Shown: piece after piece, positions 15,386 to 24,638 of the stretch
How positions within the stretch are numbered: position 1 is the first letter of the stretch
Layout: the number at the start of each line of letters is the position of its first letter
Origin: Saccharophagus degradans 2-40
GTDB taxonomy: Bacteria; Pseudomonadota; Gammaproteobacteria; Pseudomonadales; Cellvibrionaceae
Reading direction: 5' to 3'
Length of the DNA: 64,000 bases
NCBI RefSeq assembly: GCF_000013665.1
Contig: NC_007912.1
Span: 4,711,684-4,775,683 of the forward strand
Position numbers and translations under genes: made by a program
Notes under the pieces: model-generated
The model's input: the letters and a program-made list of their open reading frames with translations, nothing else
What the model was told of the DNA's origin: nothing
The model's database searches: none

Positions 15386-17722
15386 TTAAAAACTCGCTCG
15401 TAACCCCATCAATATGCCACGTCCAGCACCAGGTGCTACGTCTTTTACATAGCTTGTATGGTGGCGTATTTCTTCGTTTAGTAAGTTATTCGCTTTTAAA
15501 AATACGGCGGCTTCATATTCTTTGTTAGCAACATTTATATGAAAGTGATAATCCATATTTGCATCCACTAATACATAGCTAGGGCTGGGCGTTTCGAATG
15601 CGGCAAGGTTATCTTGCTTCGCCACATGCGTTGCACGCAATCTCGCCGCCCAATTATCGCTGTGCCAATTTAGCTGGCCGCCAATACGCAGTGGCGGAAT
15701 ACGCGGTAGATTGTCGCCACTTTGCAAACGCGCCTGCACACCATCGGTAAATAGGGTTATATCCCAATGGCTTGCAGGCCACTCCGCTAGCGGCAACGTT
15801 ACTTCTGCTTCCCAACCTTGGAAATACGCATCGGCCTGCTCGTATTGCGCAATGGGTAGGCCTTCAAATTCTTCACCTGTACGCGCTAAGTAAACATAAT
15901 TATTTACGTTGCTGCGGTATAACGTAAACTCTGCACGAATATCGCCTGTATGTTTGCGCCAGCGTATTTCCATATTGTGGGCAGTTTCGTTTTCTAACCC
16001 TGTCGCCATTAATTCATATTGCGCGGTGGCGCCATGTGCTACCCACGTTTCTGGGTCGGCCTTTAATTGGCAAGTTGTAATATCTATATTTGAATAGCGC
16101 TCTTCGCTAGCTGGGGCGCGCTGGGACACACTATAAGCCGCGGTTAAATTACTATTGTTATTTAATTTACGTACAACCGAGCCGCTTGCGCTAAACGTAT
16201 TATTTTGTTCATCACAGGCATCGGGTTTAAGTTGCAGGCTTTCTGCCCGCAAGCCCGTTTCGAATATCCAATTTTCTTGCGTTAATTGCTGCACTACAAA
16301 TACTGCATTCGAACGCAGTTTGGTGTGAGGGATAAACGCTTCTTCCCCTTCGGCTTGCATGGTTGCATTAGCAAGTTGCACACCCCAAGCGCCGGTTAAC
16401 TCACCATTAAGCAGTGTTGCAGGTTGCTGCCGAGCAATTAATTTTAATTGGCTACCGCTGCGACGGTATTCGGTGCCAGTTTCAACTTCTAATTCAACAT
16501 GTTCTTCCTCATGTTCTTCATGCTCGTCCTCATGTTCTTCATGAACAAAATATTCCAACTCTTGATGCTTGTATTCGGTATAGCTCGCACTAGCTTCTAA
16601 TTGCTGTATTAGGTTATTGCTTAAATCCCACTGAGTTTTAAATTCCCAACGTTCTGTTTGCATGGCAATGCGCACTTTTTCTACTTCTTCGTGGTGCTCT
16701 TCTTCTGCACTCTCTTCTGCACTCTCTTCTACACCCTCTTCTACACCCTCTTCTTCATCATGCTCGTCGTGCCCTGCATGTACATGGGTGCCCAAGGGTA
16801 AACCGTAATTCTTGCGTACTTTGCCGTAACTTAAACCTACAAAACCAGCATCCAGCACCCAACTAGCACCGATGTTTGCGCTCCAATCTTTTAAACTTGA
16901 ATTTGCTAATACACCGCTGCTTGAGTCTAAGTGTTCATCGGCGTGATCCTCTTCATGTCCCTCCTCAAGACCCTCTTCTTCCTCATGCTCGTCGTGTTCG
17001 TCATCTTCATGCAATGCGTGCAGCGCTTCAGATTCTGCTGCAACGGGTATGGTTAGTTCGCCCGCACGGCGACGCGAAGCATCTAAGTGAAAATTCAACG
17101 CGCCTAGGTTATTTTCAATAACAATAACTTGGCTGTTTAAATCGTTTACGCTGTTGTAGCGTGCCTCAAGCGCGACGGCGTTTTCTAGCGTTTGTTCTGG
17201 AATGCGGTTATCCACCACATTAACCACACCACCTATGGCGCCGTTACCGTAAAGTAAGGTTGCTGGGCCGCGAATAACTTCTATCCGCTTGGCGATTAAC
17301 GGCTCTACGCTGTTTGCGTGGTCGGGGCTGGCAGTAGCGGCATCCAACTCTGCTATACCATTTTGCAACACCGCCACGCGGTTACCAGTTTGGCCGCGCA
17401 CCACTGGCTGACCAACACCAGCACCAAAACTCGCGCTGTGAATACCCACTTGCTGACTTAGCGTTTCACCTAAGCTGCCACTGGCAGCATTGCGTAAGGC
17501 TTCATCTTTAAGCATTGTTATGGCTAATGCGGTGTCTTGCTGGGTTTGATTAAGCGGCGAACTAATTACATGCACTTCTTCTAAGTGATCAATGTGAGGC
17601 GTTTCTATTTCGCCTAAAGATTCGGCTTGTTGCGCAACCGCGCTGGTAAATGTACATGCAACCAAAGCACCTGCACCCAAAGTACCCGCACCCAATATAC
17701 GTGCAGTAAAAAAAGTTTTCAT
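15386..17722 (-). CDS. TonB-dependent receptor with His/acidic loops (ZnuD-like)
   Basis: A 778-residue outer-membrane receptor. A signal peptide ends near A30, a TonB-box-like EEVHVIS is at 48-54, and the plug domain spans about 60-175 with the VIRGPATLLYGNGAIGG motif, followed by a beta-barrel ending in Phe. Three inserts are packed with His, Asp and Glu (about 234-266, 313-347 and 394-411), as in zinc receptors of the ZnuD group. SD GGAG lies upstream of the ATG. A DUF2946-like gene precedes it on the same strand. Zinc or another divalent metal is the likely cargo; no Zur box was identified. One insert is encoded by a 12-bp tandem repeat. Confidence 0.88.
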   Translation of the reverse strand: MKTFFTARILGAGTLGAGALVACTFTSAVAQQAESLGEIETPHIDHLEEVHVISSPLNQTQQDTALAITMLKDEALRNAASGSLGETLSQQVGIHSASFGAGVGQPVVRGQTGNRVAVLQNGIAELDAATASPDHANSVEPLIAKRIEVIRGPATLLYGNGAIGGVVNVVDNRIPEQTLENAVALEARYNSVNDLNSQVIVIENNLGALNFHLDASRRRAGELTIPVAAESEALHALHEDDEHDEHEEEEGLEEGHEEDHADEHLDSSSGVLANSSLKDWSANIGASWVLDAGFVGLSYGKVRKNYGLPLGTHVHAGHDEHDEEEGVEEGVEESAEESAEEEHHEEVEKVRIAMQTERWEFKTQWDLSNNLIQQLEASASYTEYKHQELEYFVHEEHEDEHEEHEEEHVELEVETGTEYRRSGSQLKLIARQQPATLLNGELTGAWGVQLANATMQAEGEEAFIPHTKLRSNAVFVVQQLTQENWIFETGLRAESLQLKPDACDEQNNTFSASGSVVRKLNNNSNLTAAYSVSQRAPASEERYSNIDITTCQLKADPETWVAHGATAQYELMATGLENETAHNMEIRWRKHTGDIRAEFTLYRSNVNNYVYLARTGEEFEGLPIAQYEQADAYFQGWEAEVTLPLAEWPASHWDITLFTDGVQARLQSGDNLPRIPPLRIGGQLNWHSDNWAARLRATHVAKQDNLAAFETPSPSYVLVDANMDYHFHINVANKEYEAAVFLKANNLLNEEIRHHTSYVKDVAPGAGRGILMGLRASF
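16701..16748. repeat. In-frame 12-bp tandem repeat in the receptor gene
   Basis: Four head-to-tail 12-mers: two of TCTTCTGCACTC followed by two of TCTTCTACACCC. On the coding strand they give (EEGV)2(EESA)2 in an acidic insert of the receptor. Being a multiple of three, copy-number changes would resize the loop without breaking the frame. Confidence 0.85.
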
Positions 17723-17834
17723 TTTGCTCTCCGCAATCTTTCACACGCACGGCTAGGTCATTGCCAAACAAGCAATAACGCACTAGCAAATGCTTGCGAT
17801 ATAACGTTTAAATCGAAATAAATAGAATAAAAAG

Positions 17835-18311
17835 TTAAACGATGTAATGAGCGGGCGGTGCACGCGAAGAGGCAAAACTGTACGGCAGCGGGGCCGAAGC
17901 GGGCTGATATTGATAGGTTAAAACAAGTGGTACAGCAACAAAGCTGCGATACCAATCGGTGGAGGTAACCGCTGCAGCTAAACCTAAGCTATGGCCACAG
18001 AGGTCGCAATCTATTAAATGGCTATTTTGGGGGCTATCTACTTCGTTCACACCTGCTTTAGTGGTTGCTGTAGCTATTTCGCCTGTTAGCGCATGGTCGA
18101 CATGGTGCAATGCGCCTGCCACATTAGCTTCTGAGCCGTGCCCTAAAATATGCGCCTGCGTGTAGTGGCCGAGCGAGAATGCCTGCGCGACAACCAATAC
18201 ACAAGCAGCAAGCGCAGCAAACCATCGAGCCGGCATAGCCCTGCCCCGGTCGGTTCGCCGCCTTGAAATAAGCGTATTGAAGCTGCCTAAACAGCGGTGT
18301 GTAGCGCGCAT
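17835..18311 (-). CDS. DUF2946-like secreted Cys/His protein
   Basis: Up to 158 residues. The first ATG gives a 25-residue Arg-rich lead; M26 (at 18236) gives a conventional signal peptide and may be the true start. The mature part has scattered His and a conserved-looking CDLCGH (C102, C105) before a hydrophobic segment, the pattern of DUF2946. Such proteins often sit beside metal-related TonB receptors, as here with the receptor 112 bp downstream on the same strand. The function is unknown; a periplasmic metal-related role is inferred. A distant analogue precedes the Czc operon at 53871. Confidence 0.7.
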   Translation of the reverse strand: MRATHRCLGSFNTLISRRRTDRGRAMPARWFAALAACVLVVAQAFSLGHYTQAHILGHGSEANVAGALHHVDHALTGEIATATTKAGVNEVDSPQNSHLIDCDLCGHSLGLAAAVTSTDWYRSFVAVPLVLTYQYQPASAPLPYSFASSRAPPAHYIV

Positions 18312-18357
18312 AACATTGAATTTGTATTAACTAGCCATTGCCGTTGTGCGGCGCATT

Positions 18358-19788
18358 CTACCGAATAACAATATGTAAAGCACGGTTGCCGCGTGCAACT
18401 AACAGTAATACTTGTTTTTTGTTACGTTTTAACGCGCGCTGAAAAGACTCTAAGTTAACAACTTGATAATCATTAGCGCCAAGCACTACATCACCTGGAC
18501 GCAAGCCGCTGTACGCGGCATAAGATTTTGGCGAAAGCGCAGCAACGATTACACCTTCTCCATCTGGGTTATTTTCAAAACGTGCCCCCTCCAAAAGCGG
18601 ATGTAGTTGACCGCTGGTTAACGCCGCGTGAGGGTCGCTAATGGGCACGTTAATGTCTAAGCGCTTACCTTTGCGAATAACCCCTATTTTTACCTTTGCG
18701 CCCACCGCCTTAACCGCTAAATGGCTGCTTAACTGGCCGCGTGAATTAATGTTTTCACCATCTACGGTTACTATAATATCGCCCGCTTGTAAGCCCGCCT
18801 TTTGCGCATCGGAACCTTCGCCAACCCCGGTAACTACCACCCCGTGCTGGCCATTTTTAAGGGCAAATGCTTCGCGTAAGTCTGGGGTTATATCTTGCAC
18901 GCTTATCGCCACATGGCCCCGCTGCACCTTACCGTGTTTAAGTATTTGCTCCATGCTCGCTTTAGCCATGTTAATAGGTATGGCAAAACCAATACCCACA
19001 TTGCCGCCAGCAGGGGCGATAATAGCGGTGTTAATACCCACCAATTCACCGCGTAAATTCACCAGCGCACCGCCGGAGTTGCCAGGGTTAATAGAGGCGT
19101 CGGTTTGAATAAAATTTTCGTAGCCTTCTATACCTAAGCCTGTTCGCCCCAGCGCACTTACAATGCCCGTAGTAACGGTTTGCCCAAGCCCGAACGGGTT
19201 GCCAATGGCGACTACGAAGTCGCCCACCTCTAGCAAGCTTGAATTCACCATTTTAACGTCGGTTAGGTCATCGGCTTTTACCCTAAGCACGGCTATATCC
19301 AATTCGGGGTCGCTGCCCACTACTTCAGCGATAAGGGCGCGGCCATCGATGAGCGAAACCTGCACTTCGTCGGCATCTTTCACTACGTGGTAATTGGTTA
19401 GCACCACACCCTTTTTTGCATCCACTATTACCCCAGACCCCGCACTTTGTTGCCGCTTTTGGGTTTGCGGTTGCTGGCGATAGGAATCTGGTACGTTAAA
19501 AAAATGGCGAAAGAAGGGGTCGTTTAGCAGCGGGTTATAGGCCTGTCGAAAAGTAGAGTAGGTAGCAATATTTACTACAGCAGGGTTCACTTGCTTAAGC
19601 ATGGGGGCCAGCGATGGCAAGGGTTCACCATTTACACTGGCTGGAAGTGCGGCGTGCAGTTGTACACTTGCGCCCAGTAATGCACCCACTAATCCGCTCA
19701 GCAACACACTCAACCTAGCCGCCAAATAAGCCGCTCGCCCCCATTTGCGTATACGACAAGTACGAGTATGTTGTGTGAGTTGTGACAT
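18358..19788 (-). CDS. degQ: DegP/DegQ-type periplasmic serine protease
   Basis: 476 residues with an N-terminal membrane or signal segment (about 20-47), a trypsin-like domain and two PDZ domains (about 290-375 and 400-470). The catalytic triad is H134 (TNYHVV), D164 (ELDIAV) and S238 (GNSGGA). Length and two PDZ domains fit DegP/DegQ (HtrA) rather than one-PDZ DegS. It degrades or refolds misfolded envelope proteins. SD AGGAG is 6 bp before the ATG. The upstream region, shared with a divergent sensor kinase, carries three regular 9-bp direct repeats. Confidence 0.92.
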   Translation of the reverse strand: MSQLTQHTRTCRIRKWGRAAYLAARLSVLLSGLVGALLGASVQLHAALPASVNGEPLPSLAPMLKQVNPAVVNIATYSTFRQAYNPLLNDPFFRHFFNVPDSYRQQPQTQKRQQSAGSGVIVDAKKGVVLTNYHVVKDADEVQVSLIDGRALIAEVVGSDPELDIAVLRVKADDLTDVKMVNSSLLEVGDFVVAIGNPFGLGQTVTTGIVSALGRTGLGIEGYENFIQTDASINPGNSGGALVNLRGELVGINTAIIAPAGGNVGIGFAIPINMAKASMEQILKHGKVQRGHVAISVQDITPDLREAFALKNGQHGVVVTGVGEGSDAQKAGLQAGDIIVTVDGENINSRGQLSSHLAVKAVGAKVKIGVIRKGKRLDINVPISDPHAALTSGQLHPLLEGARFENNPDGEGVIVAALSPKSYAAYSGLRPGDVVLGANDYQVVNLESFQRALKRNKKQVLLLVARGNRALHIVIR

Positions 19789-19826
19789 GGCCGGCTCCTA
19801 TTGATACGCTTGGGCTGCAGGTTACT

Positions 19827-19871
19827 ATTCGTTTTGCTGCAAATATTCGTTTTAGTGCTAACATTCGTTTT
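19827..19871. promoter_or_regulatory. Three ATTCGTTTT direct repeats with 18-bp period
   Basis: ATTCGTTTT occurs at 19827, 19845 and 19863, each exactly 18 bp apart. It lies about 40-80 bp upstream of the protease start, in the 390-bp divergent spacer that also serves the sensor kinase/LytTR pair. Regular spacing suggests a multi-site binding region. The rest of 19789-20177 shows only the promoter-like sequence at 20111. Confidence 0.5.
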
Positions 19872-20110
19872 AGTTCTAGAAAGTTAATAGAGTGCTATTA
19901 GTGCAGCAAGTTTCCGCGCGCTTACATTTTACAAATACGCGCAGCGAATCAACCTTAAAATAGTGTTAAACCCTGCAAGTTCAACCCCCTTCACTTTTCC
20001 TGCAACTGTCTATGGCACTCTGCAGTACCCTCCCAACTCATCATAGCCCCCACAACCGCTATAACACCCGCTAAACCAGCCTAACTACCGCTGCACATAA
20101 AGCCCCTTAC

Positions 20111-20138
20111 TTGACTGGCCAACAAGGTAAGATACAGT
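20111..20138 (+). promoter_or_regulatory. Candidate sigma-70 promoter for the sensor kinase operon
   Basis: TTGACT (20111-20116) and TACAGT (20133-20138) are 16 bp apart, about 60 bp before the kinase start. The -35 is good and the -10 is weak. Confidence 0.4.
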
Positions 20139-20195
20139 GCCCATTACATTTAGCTTACAACTGCGCACGCCTGCATCGTGCGGTATAAATGCCCT

Positions 20196-22376
20196 ATGTC
20201 AGCAATGTCTATAAATTTTCCGCACGCCCTAAAAGCCAGTAGCACTTTTTGGCTAGTACATATGCTTGGGTTCGTCCTGTATATAGGGGTAAACCGCTGT
20301 TTCGACTTTTACTACAACCAGCACTTTAGCCTGCCACTAAGCCTACTGGTTACAGAGTTCGTGCTTATCACCTCACTTATTTTGGTGTTTCGAACAACCT
20401 ATTGGCAATTGGGCTGGCATAAACGCGGCATATTCACCTTGCTGCCTGCTCTACTAATTGGCAGCTGGTTATTAGCATTTGCTTGGCAGGTAGTGTGGCA
20501 ATGGCAGGCTTTTGGCGATGTGCTAACGGCTTTTGGGGATGCCCGTGCGCCCCAATGGCGCGAAGAGGCTATGCGCACATTTATCGGTAGTTGGAGCAAC
20601 CATTTTTATATGTTTTTTAGCTGGGCGGCACTGTATTGCGCCGTTGCAGCAGACCGCAACGGTTTAACCAACCAACCTTCGCCAGAATTCGATATTAGTA
20701 ATCGCGCTACACGCCTTAGCGTGTTATGTACGGCACTACCGCTAACTGCGTTTATAGCTTACGGCGCACGCTGTTGGTCAGAAATACCTATGGCTATGCC
20801 TTCTGTGACTATAGCTGCCCTAGTTTTTATTCCCGTTGTCTTTTTCTTTTTGCAGTGTTGTTTATTAATTCGCTTTGATAGCAGCATAGGTAACAGTAGA
20901 TTATTGGCGCAACTGCCATTGTTAATTGGCCTTGTGCCGGCAATAGCCATAATTATGAGCGGAGTGCAAAACGCAACTAACGCAATAATAGTAAATATAT
21001 TGCAGCCACATCTTTTGATTGATGCGCAAGCAATGAATACGGCATTGGTTGATGCAAGCACCGCCACCGCAGGAGCTTTTGAGCGGGTTAATCGCCATGC
21101 GAGCTACCATCTAGGCTGGCTAAACCAGCAGTTAAATATGGTAGGTCTTGCTGCGCTTGTTATTTTTATCGCCCATTACTTTAATAAAGCACCCTCGCTT
21201 AGCCCCGCTTCACGCTTACTTAACTGGCAGCAATTTATTAAAAGCAGCGCACCTAGCTTTTGGCTCTACAACCTTTCTGGCTGGTCTATTCTTGCCTTTT
21301 ATTTTTCTGTTATCCAAGTATGGGAACTGGCACAACTTAATATTGGCCTGAATATATTTGTTACTATATCCACAGTTATTGCGGGCATTTTATACAGCCC
21401 CTATATGCGCCAAATGCTAAAAAGTTACAGCTTTTTAGATACCAACCCTATTATTTTTGTTTTTAAAATACTATTAATTTGTATTGCTGTGGGCCTCGCT
21501 TCGGCATGTATTTTAAATACTTTATCCTGGCTGTATGTATTTGCCATGTTCGATGATGTGCAGTACTTAGCCTATGAAAAAATAGCCCGCGAGGAATTTC
21601 TATTTCTTGGTAATTGGGCGTTTTATATTGGCGCTTATTTTTTATGGTGTTTGTTTTACTCTATTAGTGTTACCTACCGAAATAAAAAACAAGCAGATGT
21701 GCAAGCCATTCAAATGGAAGCCGATTTAAAAGAAGCCCAATTAAATACGCTTTCTGGTCAACTCGATCCACACTTTATTTTTAATGCCATTAACAATATT
21801 CGCGCGCTGGTAAAAGAAGACGGCGAAAAAGCGCGCGCTGCACTGGTTACCCTATCCGATATATTGCGCTCTTCTGTGTACAAGAAAAGTAAACTTAAAA
21901 CCCGCGTAAGCGACGAGATAGTACTAGTAAATAACTACATCGCCTTGGCACAAATACAACACGAAGAGCGCTTACGCTACAGCGAAACCATCCACCCCAA
22001 TGCCATGCCCGCATTTATTCCACCCATGGTGTTGCAAATGCTGGTAGAAAACGCCATTAAACACGGCATTAGCCACCTGCCAGATGGCGGCGACCTGCAC
22101 TTAAACATTAGCCAGCAGGGCAATCAATTAACATGTTTTGTCGCCAACAGCGGTGTAATAGAGCAGCACCATTCACGCGAAGGGTTTGGTATTGGCGTTA
22201 GTAATATTCAAGCGCGCATAAATTTACTTTATGGCAATCGCGGCCACTTTAGCTTAACCATGCAACCGCGTGCAGATAACCCAAGTGAACAATGGGTAGT
22301 GGCCACACTAACTATACCTTATGAAACCAATCTCCATACTAACCCACCTAGCAGCGCGCTTAGAGGTGAACAATGA
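20196..22376 (+). CDS. LytS/YehU-type membrane sensor histidine kinase
   Basis: About 726 residues from ATG 20196; GTG 20178 and ATG 20205 are also possible and none has a good SD. About ten hydrophobic segments fill the first 480 residues. The C-terminus is a His_kinase (PF06580-type) domain with LDPHFIFNAINN (H526 by this start) and an ATPase N-box around MLVENAIKHGI. The gene overlaps the LytTR regulator by four bases (ATGA), so the two form a two-component pair. The large membrane domain presumably senses a signal; I recognise no ligand-binding family in it. Confidence 0.85.
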   Translation: MSAMSINFPHALKASSTFWLVHMLGFVLYIGVNRCFDFYYNQHFSLPLSLLVTEFVLITSLILVFRTTYWQLGWHKRGIFTLLPALLIGSWLLAFAWQVVWQWQAFGDVLTAFGDARAPQWREEAMRTFIGSWSNHFYMFFSWAALYCAVAADRNGLTNQPSPEFDISNRATRLSVLCTALPLTAFIAYGARCWSEIPMAMPSVTIAALVFIPVVFFFLQCCLLIRFDSSIGNSRLLAQLPLLIGLVPAIAIIMSGVQNATNAIIVNILQPHLLIDAQAMNTALVDASTATAGAFERVNRHASYHLGWLNQQLNMVGLAALVIFIAHYFNKAPSLSPASRLLNWQQFIKSSAPSFWLYNLSGWSILAFYFSVIQVWELAQLNIGLNIFVTISTVIAGILYSPYMRQMLKSYSFLDTNPIIFVFKILLICIAVGLASACILNTLSWLYVFAMFDDVQYLAYEKIAREEFLFLGNWAFYIGAYFLWCLFYSISVTYRNKKQADVQAIQMEADLKEAQLNTLSGQLDPHFIFNAINNIRALVKEDGEKARAALVTLSDILRSSVYKKSKLKTRVSDEIVLVNNYIALAQIQHEERLRYSETIHPNAMPAFIPPMVLQMLVENAIKHGISHLPDGGDLHLNISQQGNQLTCFVANSGVIEQHHSREGFGIGVSNIQARINLLYGNRGHFSLTMQPRADNPSEQWVVATLTIPYETNLHTNPPSSALRGEQ

Positions 22377-23122
22377 AAGCCTATGTAGTAGAAGATAGCC
22401 GCTTGGCTAGAAAGGAACTTACCGATTTACTGGCTGAGCACACAGAATTAAATTTAGTGGGTGACAGCGGCCGCGCAGACGAAGCCATAGAGCAAATAAA
22501 TAAATTGCGCCCGCAACTGGTGTTTATGGATATAAACATGCCAGGCAAAGACGGCTTTCAGGTACTCGAGGCGCTAGATTATAGCCCCAGAATTATTTTT
22601 GTAACTGCATATGCCGACTACGCAATTAAATCTTTCGATTACGATACAGTAGATTATTTGCTTAAACCTATTTCGGCAGAGCGCTTACAAAAAGCCCTAG
22701 ATAAATTACAGCGCGAACCAACCCAGCAAGCCGACCGTGAAGCAGAGCCAAACTATACAGATACACCGGTAGATACCACTGCGCAGCTGGAAGAGAAAAG
22801 CCGTATATTTATTAAAGATGGCGACCAATGCCACTTAGTAGAATTGGCAAAAATTATTCGCTTCGAAAGCTGCGGCAACTACACGCAAGTGTATTTTGAT
22901 AGTAAAAAAGCTTTTGTTTATAGAGCTTTATCTAAAATAGAAGAGCGACTACCAGATTTAACGTTCTTTCGCGCCAGCCGCCAGCATATTGTAAACCTAG
23001 AATTTGTTACCGACATTCAACCCTGGGTAAACGGCGGCTACCAGCTCACTTTGAAAAACGGTGAACAAATTGCGGTATCGCGCAGGCACGCTACACGTTT
23101 AAAAGAAATACTTAGCTTATAA
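22373..23122 (+). CDS. LytTR-family response regulator
   Basis: 249 residues. A receiver domain with phospho-acceptor D53 (FMDINMPG), T78 and K98 is followed by an acidic linker (about 115-140) and a LytTR DNA-binding domain (about 145-247; FFRASRQHIVNLEFV, ISRRH-like AVSRRHATRLK). It is translationally coupled to the kinase by ATGA overlap. Targets are unknown; direct repeats at 19827-19871 upstream of the operon are candidate sites, though their 18-bp period is unlike the usual LytTR spacing. Confidence 0.9.
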   Translation: MKAYVVEDSRLARKELTDLLAEHTELNLVGDSGRADEAIEQINKLRPQLVFMDINMPGKDGFQVLEALDYSPRIIFVTAYADYAIKSFDYDTVDYLLKPISAERLQKALDKLQREPTQQADREAEPNYTDTPVDTTAQLEEKSRIFIKDGDQCHLVELAKIIRFESCGNYTQVYFDSKKAFVYRALSKIEERLPDLTFFRASRQHIVNLEFVTDIQPWVNGGYQLTLKNGEQIAVSRRHATRLKEILSL

Positions 23123-23188
23123 AAGTTACGGTGCCTATTGAGCTTAGGTTAGCTTGCTGTGTATTAAAGCTAGGAGTACCGATGTGCA

Positions 23189-23377
23189 TTAATCTTCATC
23201 GGCATCCTCACTTATAAACCATAGGCGCAACAGCTCAATACACATCCCCATAAAGGCACCCACCACTAGATATTTCCACATGGAATCACTACCCATACCA
23301 AGGGTAGTGAACAACACAATACTAAATGCTACACCTATGCCTGGCATTTTAATTAAGTCTTTCTCTTCTTTAGTCAT
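23189..23377 (-). CDS. Small two-helix membrane protein
   Basis: About 62 residues if started at ATG 23377, which has GGAG upstream; an earlier ATG at 23413 would add 12 residues and lacks an SD. Two hydrophobic segments are followed by an acidic tail (SEDADED). No family is recognised. It lies just downstream of the ABC exporter permease on the same strand (24-bp gap from the first start) and may belong to that operon. Confidence 0.6.
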   Translation of the reverse strand: MTKEEKDLIKMPGIGVAFSIVLFTTLGMGSDSMWKYLVVGAFMGMCIELLRLWFISEDADED

Positions 23378-23437
23378 TTTATAGCGCTCCAAATACGTGG
23401 TTTTATGTTGCATAGCTATTTACTGCTAAGCAGTAAT

Positions 23438-24616
23438 CTAATTTGAAAACAATACTTTCTCTGTGTTAAACAACTTATTTGCCACCACCATTAACGCTGC
23501 GATTAATGCAGCGTTACTAATAACCAACGGCGCTACAGCAGATAAAGTAAGCGTACCTTTAATCACCTCTATATTGGCAACAATAAGGTTTATTACTGGC
23601 ATCCACTGTGTGCTGCTATTCCACTCTAACACCCCGTTAAGCACTAGCATGGCTGGAACCATAACGAGTATCATCAAGAATGATGCCGACCCCTGATATT
23701 CTTTAAGAGTAGATGCATTTATACCAATAACAGTAAGGCCAGCGGCAATGGATAAGCATAGAGGTATTAACAGTACCCACAACAGCAAAACCTCGAAAAA
23801 TGAAATAAACGAAAGTATTTTCTCTATAAACGCTATATCGGACACCGCACTCGCAATAGCCAGCGATAGAGAATACGTAAGCAAGGTAGCTAAGCTAGAG
23901 AACATACCCACGGCAGTTACACTTAACCATTTAGATAAACACACTTTGGAACGCGATACCGGGCTTATAAGCAGCGTTTCTAACGTTTTATTTTCTTTTT
24001 CGCTGGTTATTAGTTCTGCCGCAACCGTCATCATTGCGGTGAATACCCAGATTACGATAATAAAGTTGAACGCCATACCAAGGTACTGGCCGACCACTTC
24101 TTTTTCTTCTTTAACTAACTTATCTGATACCACAACTGGCTCTAGCAAATTGCCTTGCTGTACTTTATCAATACCCAGCATATCGAATTTTTCGGAGCGC
24201 AATGCATTGTTTGCATTTTCTGCGATAGCTTTAAGCTTATTAATAAGTTCACTGTATTGATTTGTTTCGCGATGATAGATTGTTAGCAGAATTTTATCGC
24301 CATCATTTTCAACGTGAATATACGCATCCACCAATTCGCGTTCCAATGCCTGCGTAGCTTCTATTTCTTTATCGATTACCTGTTCATTAAACTGCTTTTC
24401 CATTTTCAGGGCAGTGTAAAATTGGGGCAGTATTTGTGTCGAATTTATGGCGAAGCGGTAATGTCGCTCTGCCTCTTGTTGCGATTTAGCGCTCGACATA
24501 CCCACAATTAAAAAGATAAGTAACGGGGTCGCAATTAAAGGAACACCCAGGGTGATAAATAGGTACTTTAAATCGCCAATTAAATCTTTTAAATCTCGTA
24601 AAATTAAATGCCACAT
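23438..24616 (-). CDS. natB: ABC-2 type permease, NatB-like
   Basis: 392 residues from ATG 24616, chosen for its AAGGAG six bases upstream. One N-terminal membrane helix is followed by a large extracytoplasmic domain (about 45-170) and five or six C-terminal helices, the layout of NatB-like sodium exporters and related ABC-2 permeases. The ATPase gene lies 22 bp upstream. NatAB systems export Na+ in other bacteria; related pairs export other substrates, so the ion is an inference. Confidence 0.8.
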   Translation of the reverse strand: MWHLILRDLKDLIGDLKYLFITLGVPLIATPLLIFLIVGMSSAKSQQEAERHYRFAINSTQILPQFYTALKMEKQFNEQVIDKEIEATQALERELVDAYIHVENDGDKILLTIYHRETNQYSELINKLKAIAENANNALRSEKFDMLGIDKVQQGNLLEPVVVSDKLVKEEKEVVGQYLGMAFNFIIVIWVFTAMMTVAAELITSEKENKTLETLLISPVSRSKVCLSKWLSVTAVGMFSSLATLLTYSLSLAIASAVSDIAFIEKILSFISFFEVLLLWVLLIPLCLSIAAGLTVIGINASTLKEYQGSASFLMILVMVPAMLVLNGVLEWNSSTQWMPVINLIVANIEVIKGTLTLSAVAPLVISNAALIAALMVVANKLFNTEKVLFSN

Positions 24617-24638
24617 AATTCGCTCCTTGCTCGCGCGT

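Noticed and set aside
18641-19108. 155-codon plus-strand frame
   Set aside because: Antisense to the protease gene with its intact triad and PDZ domains; low-complexity Pro/Thr/Ser product.
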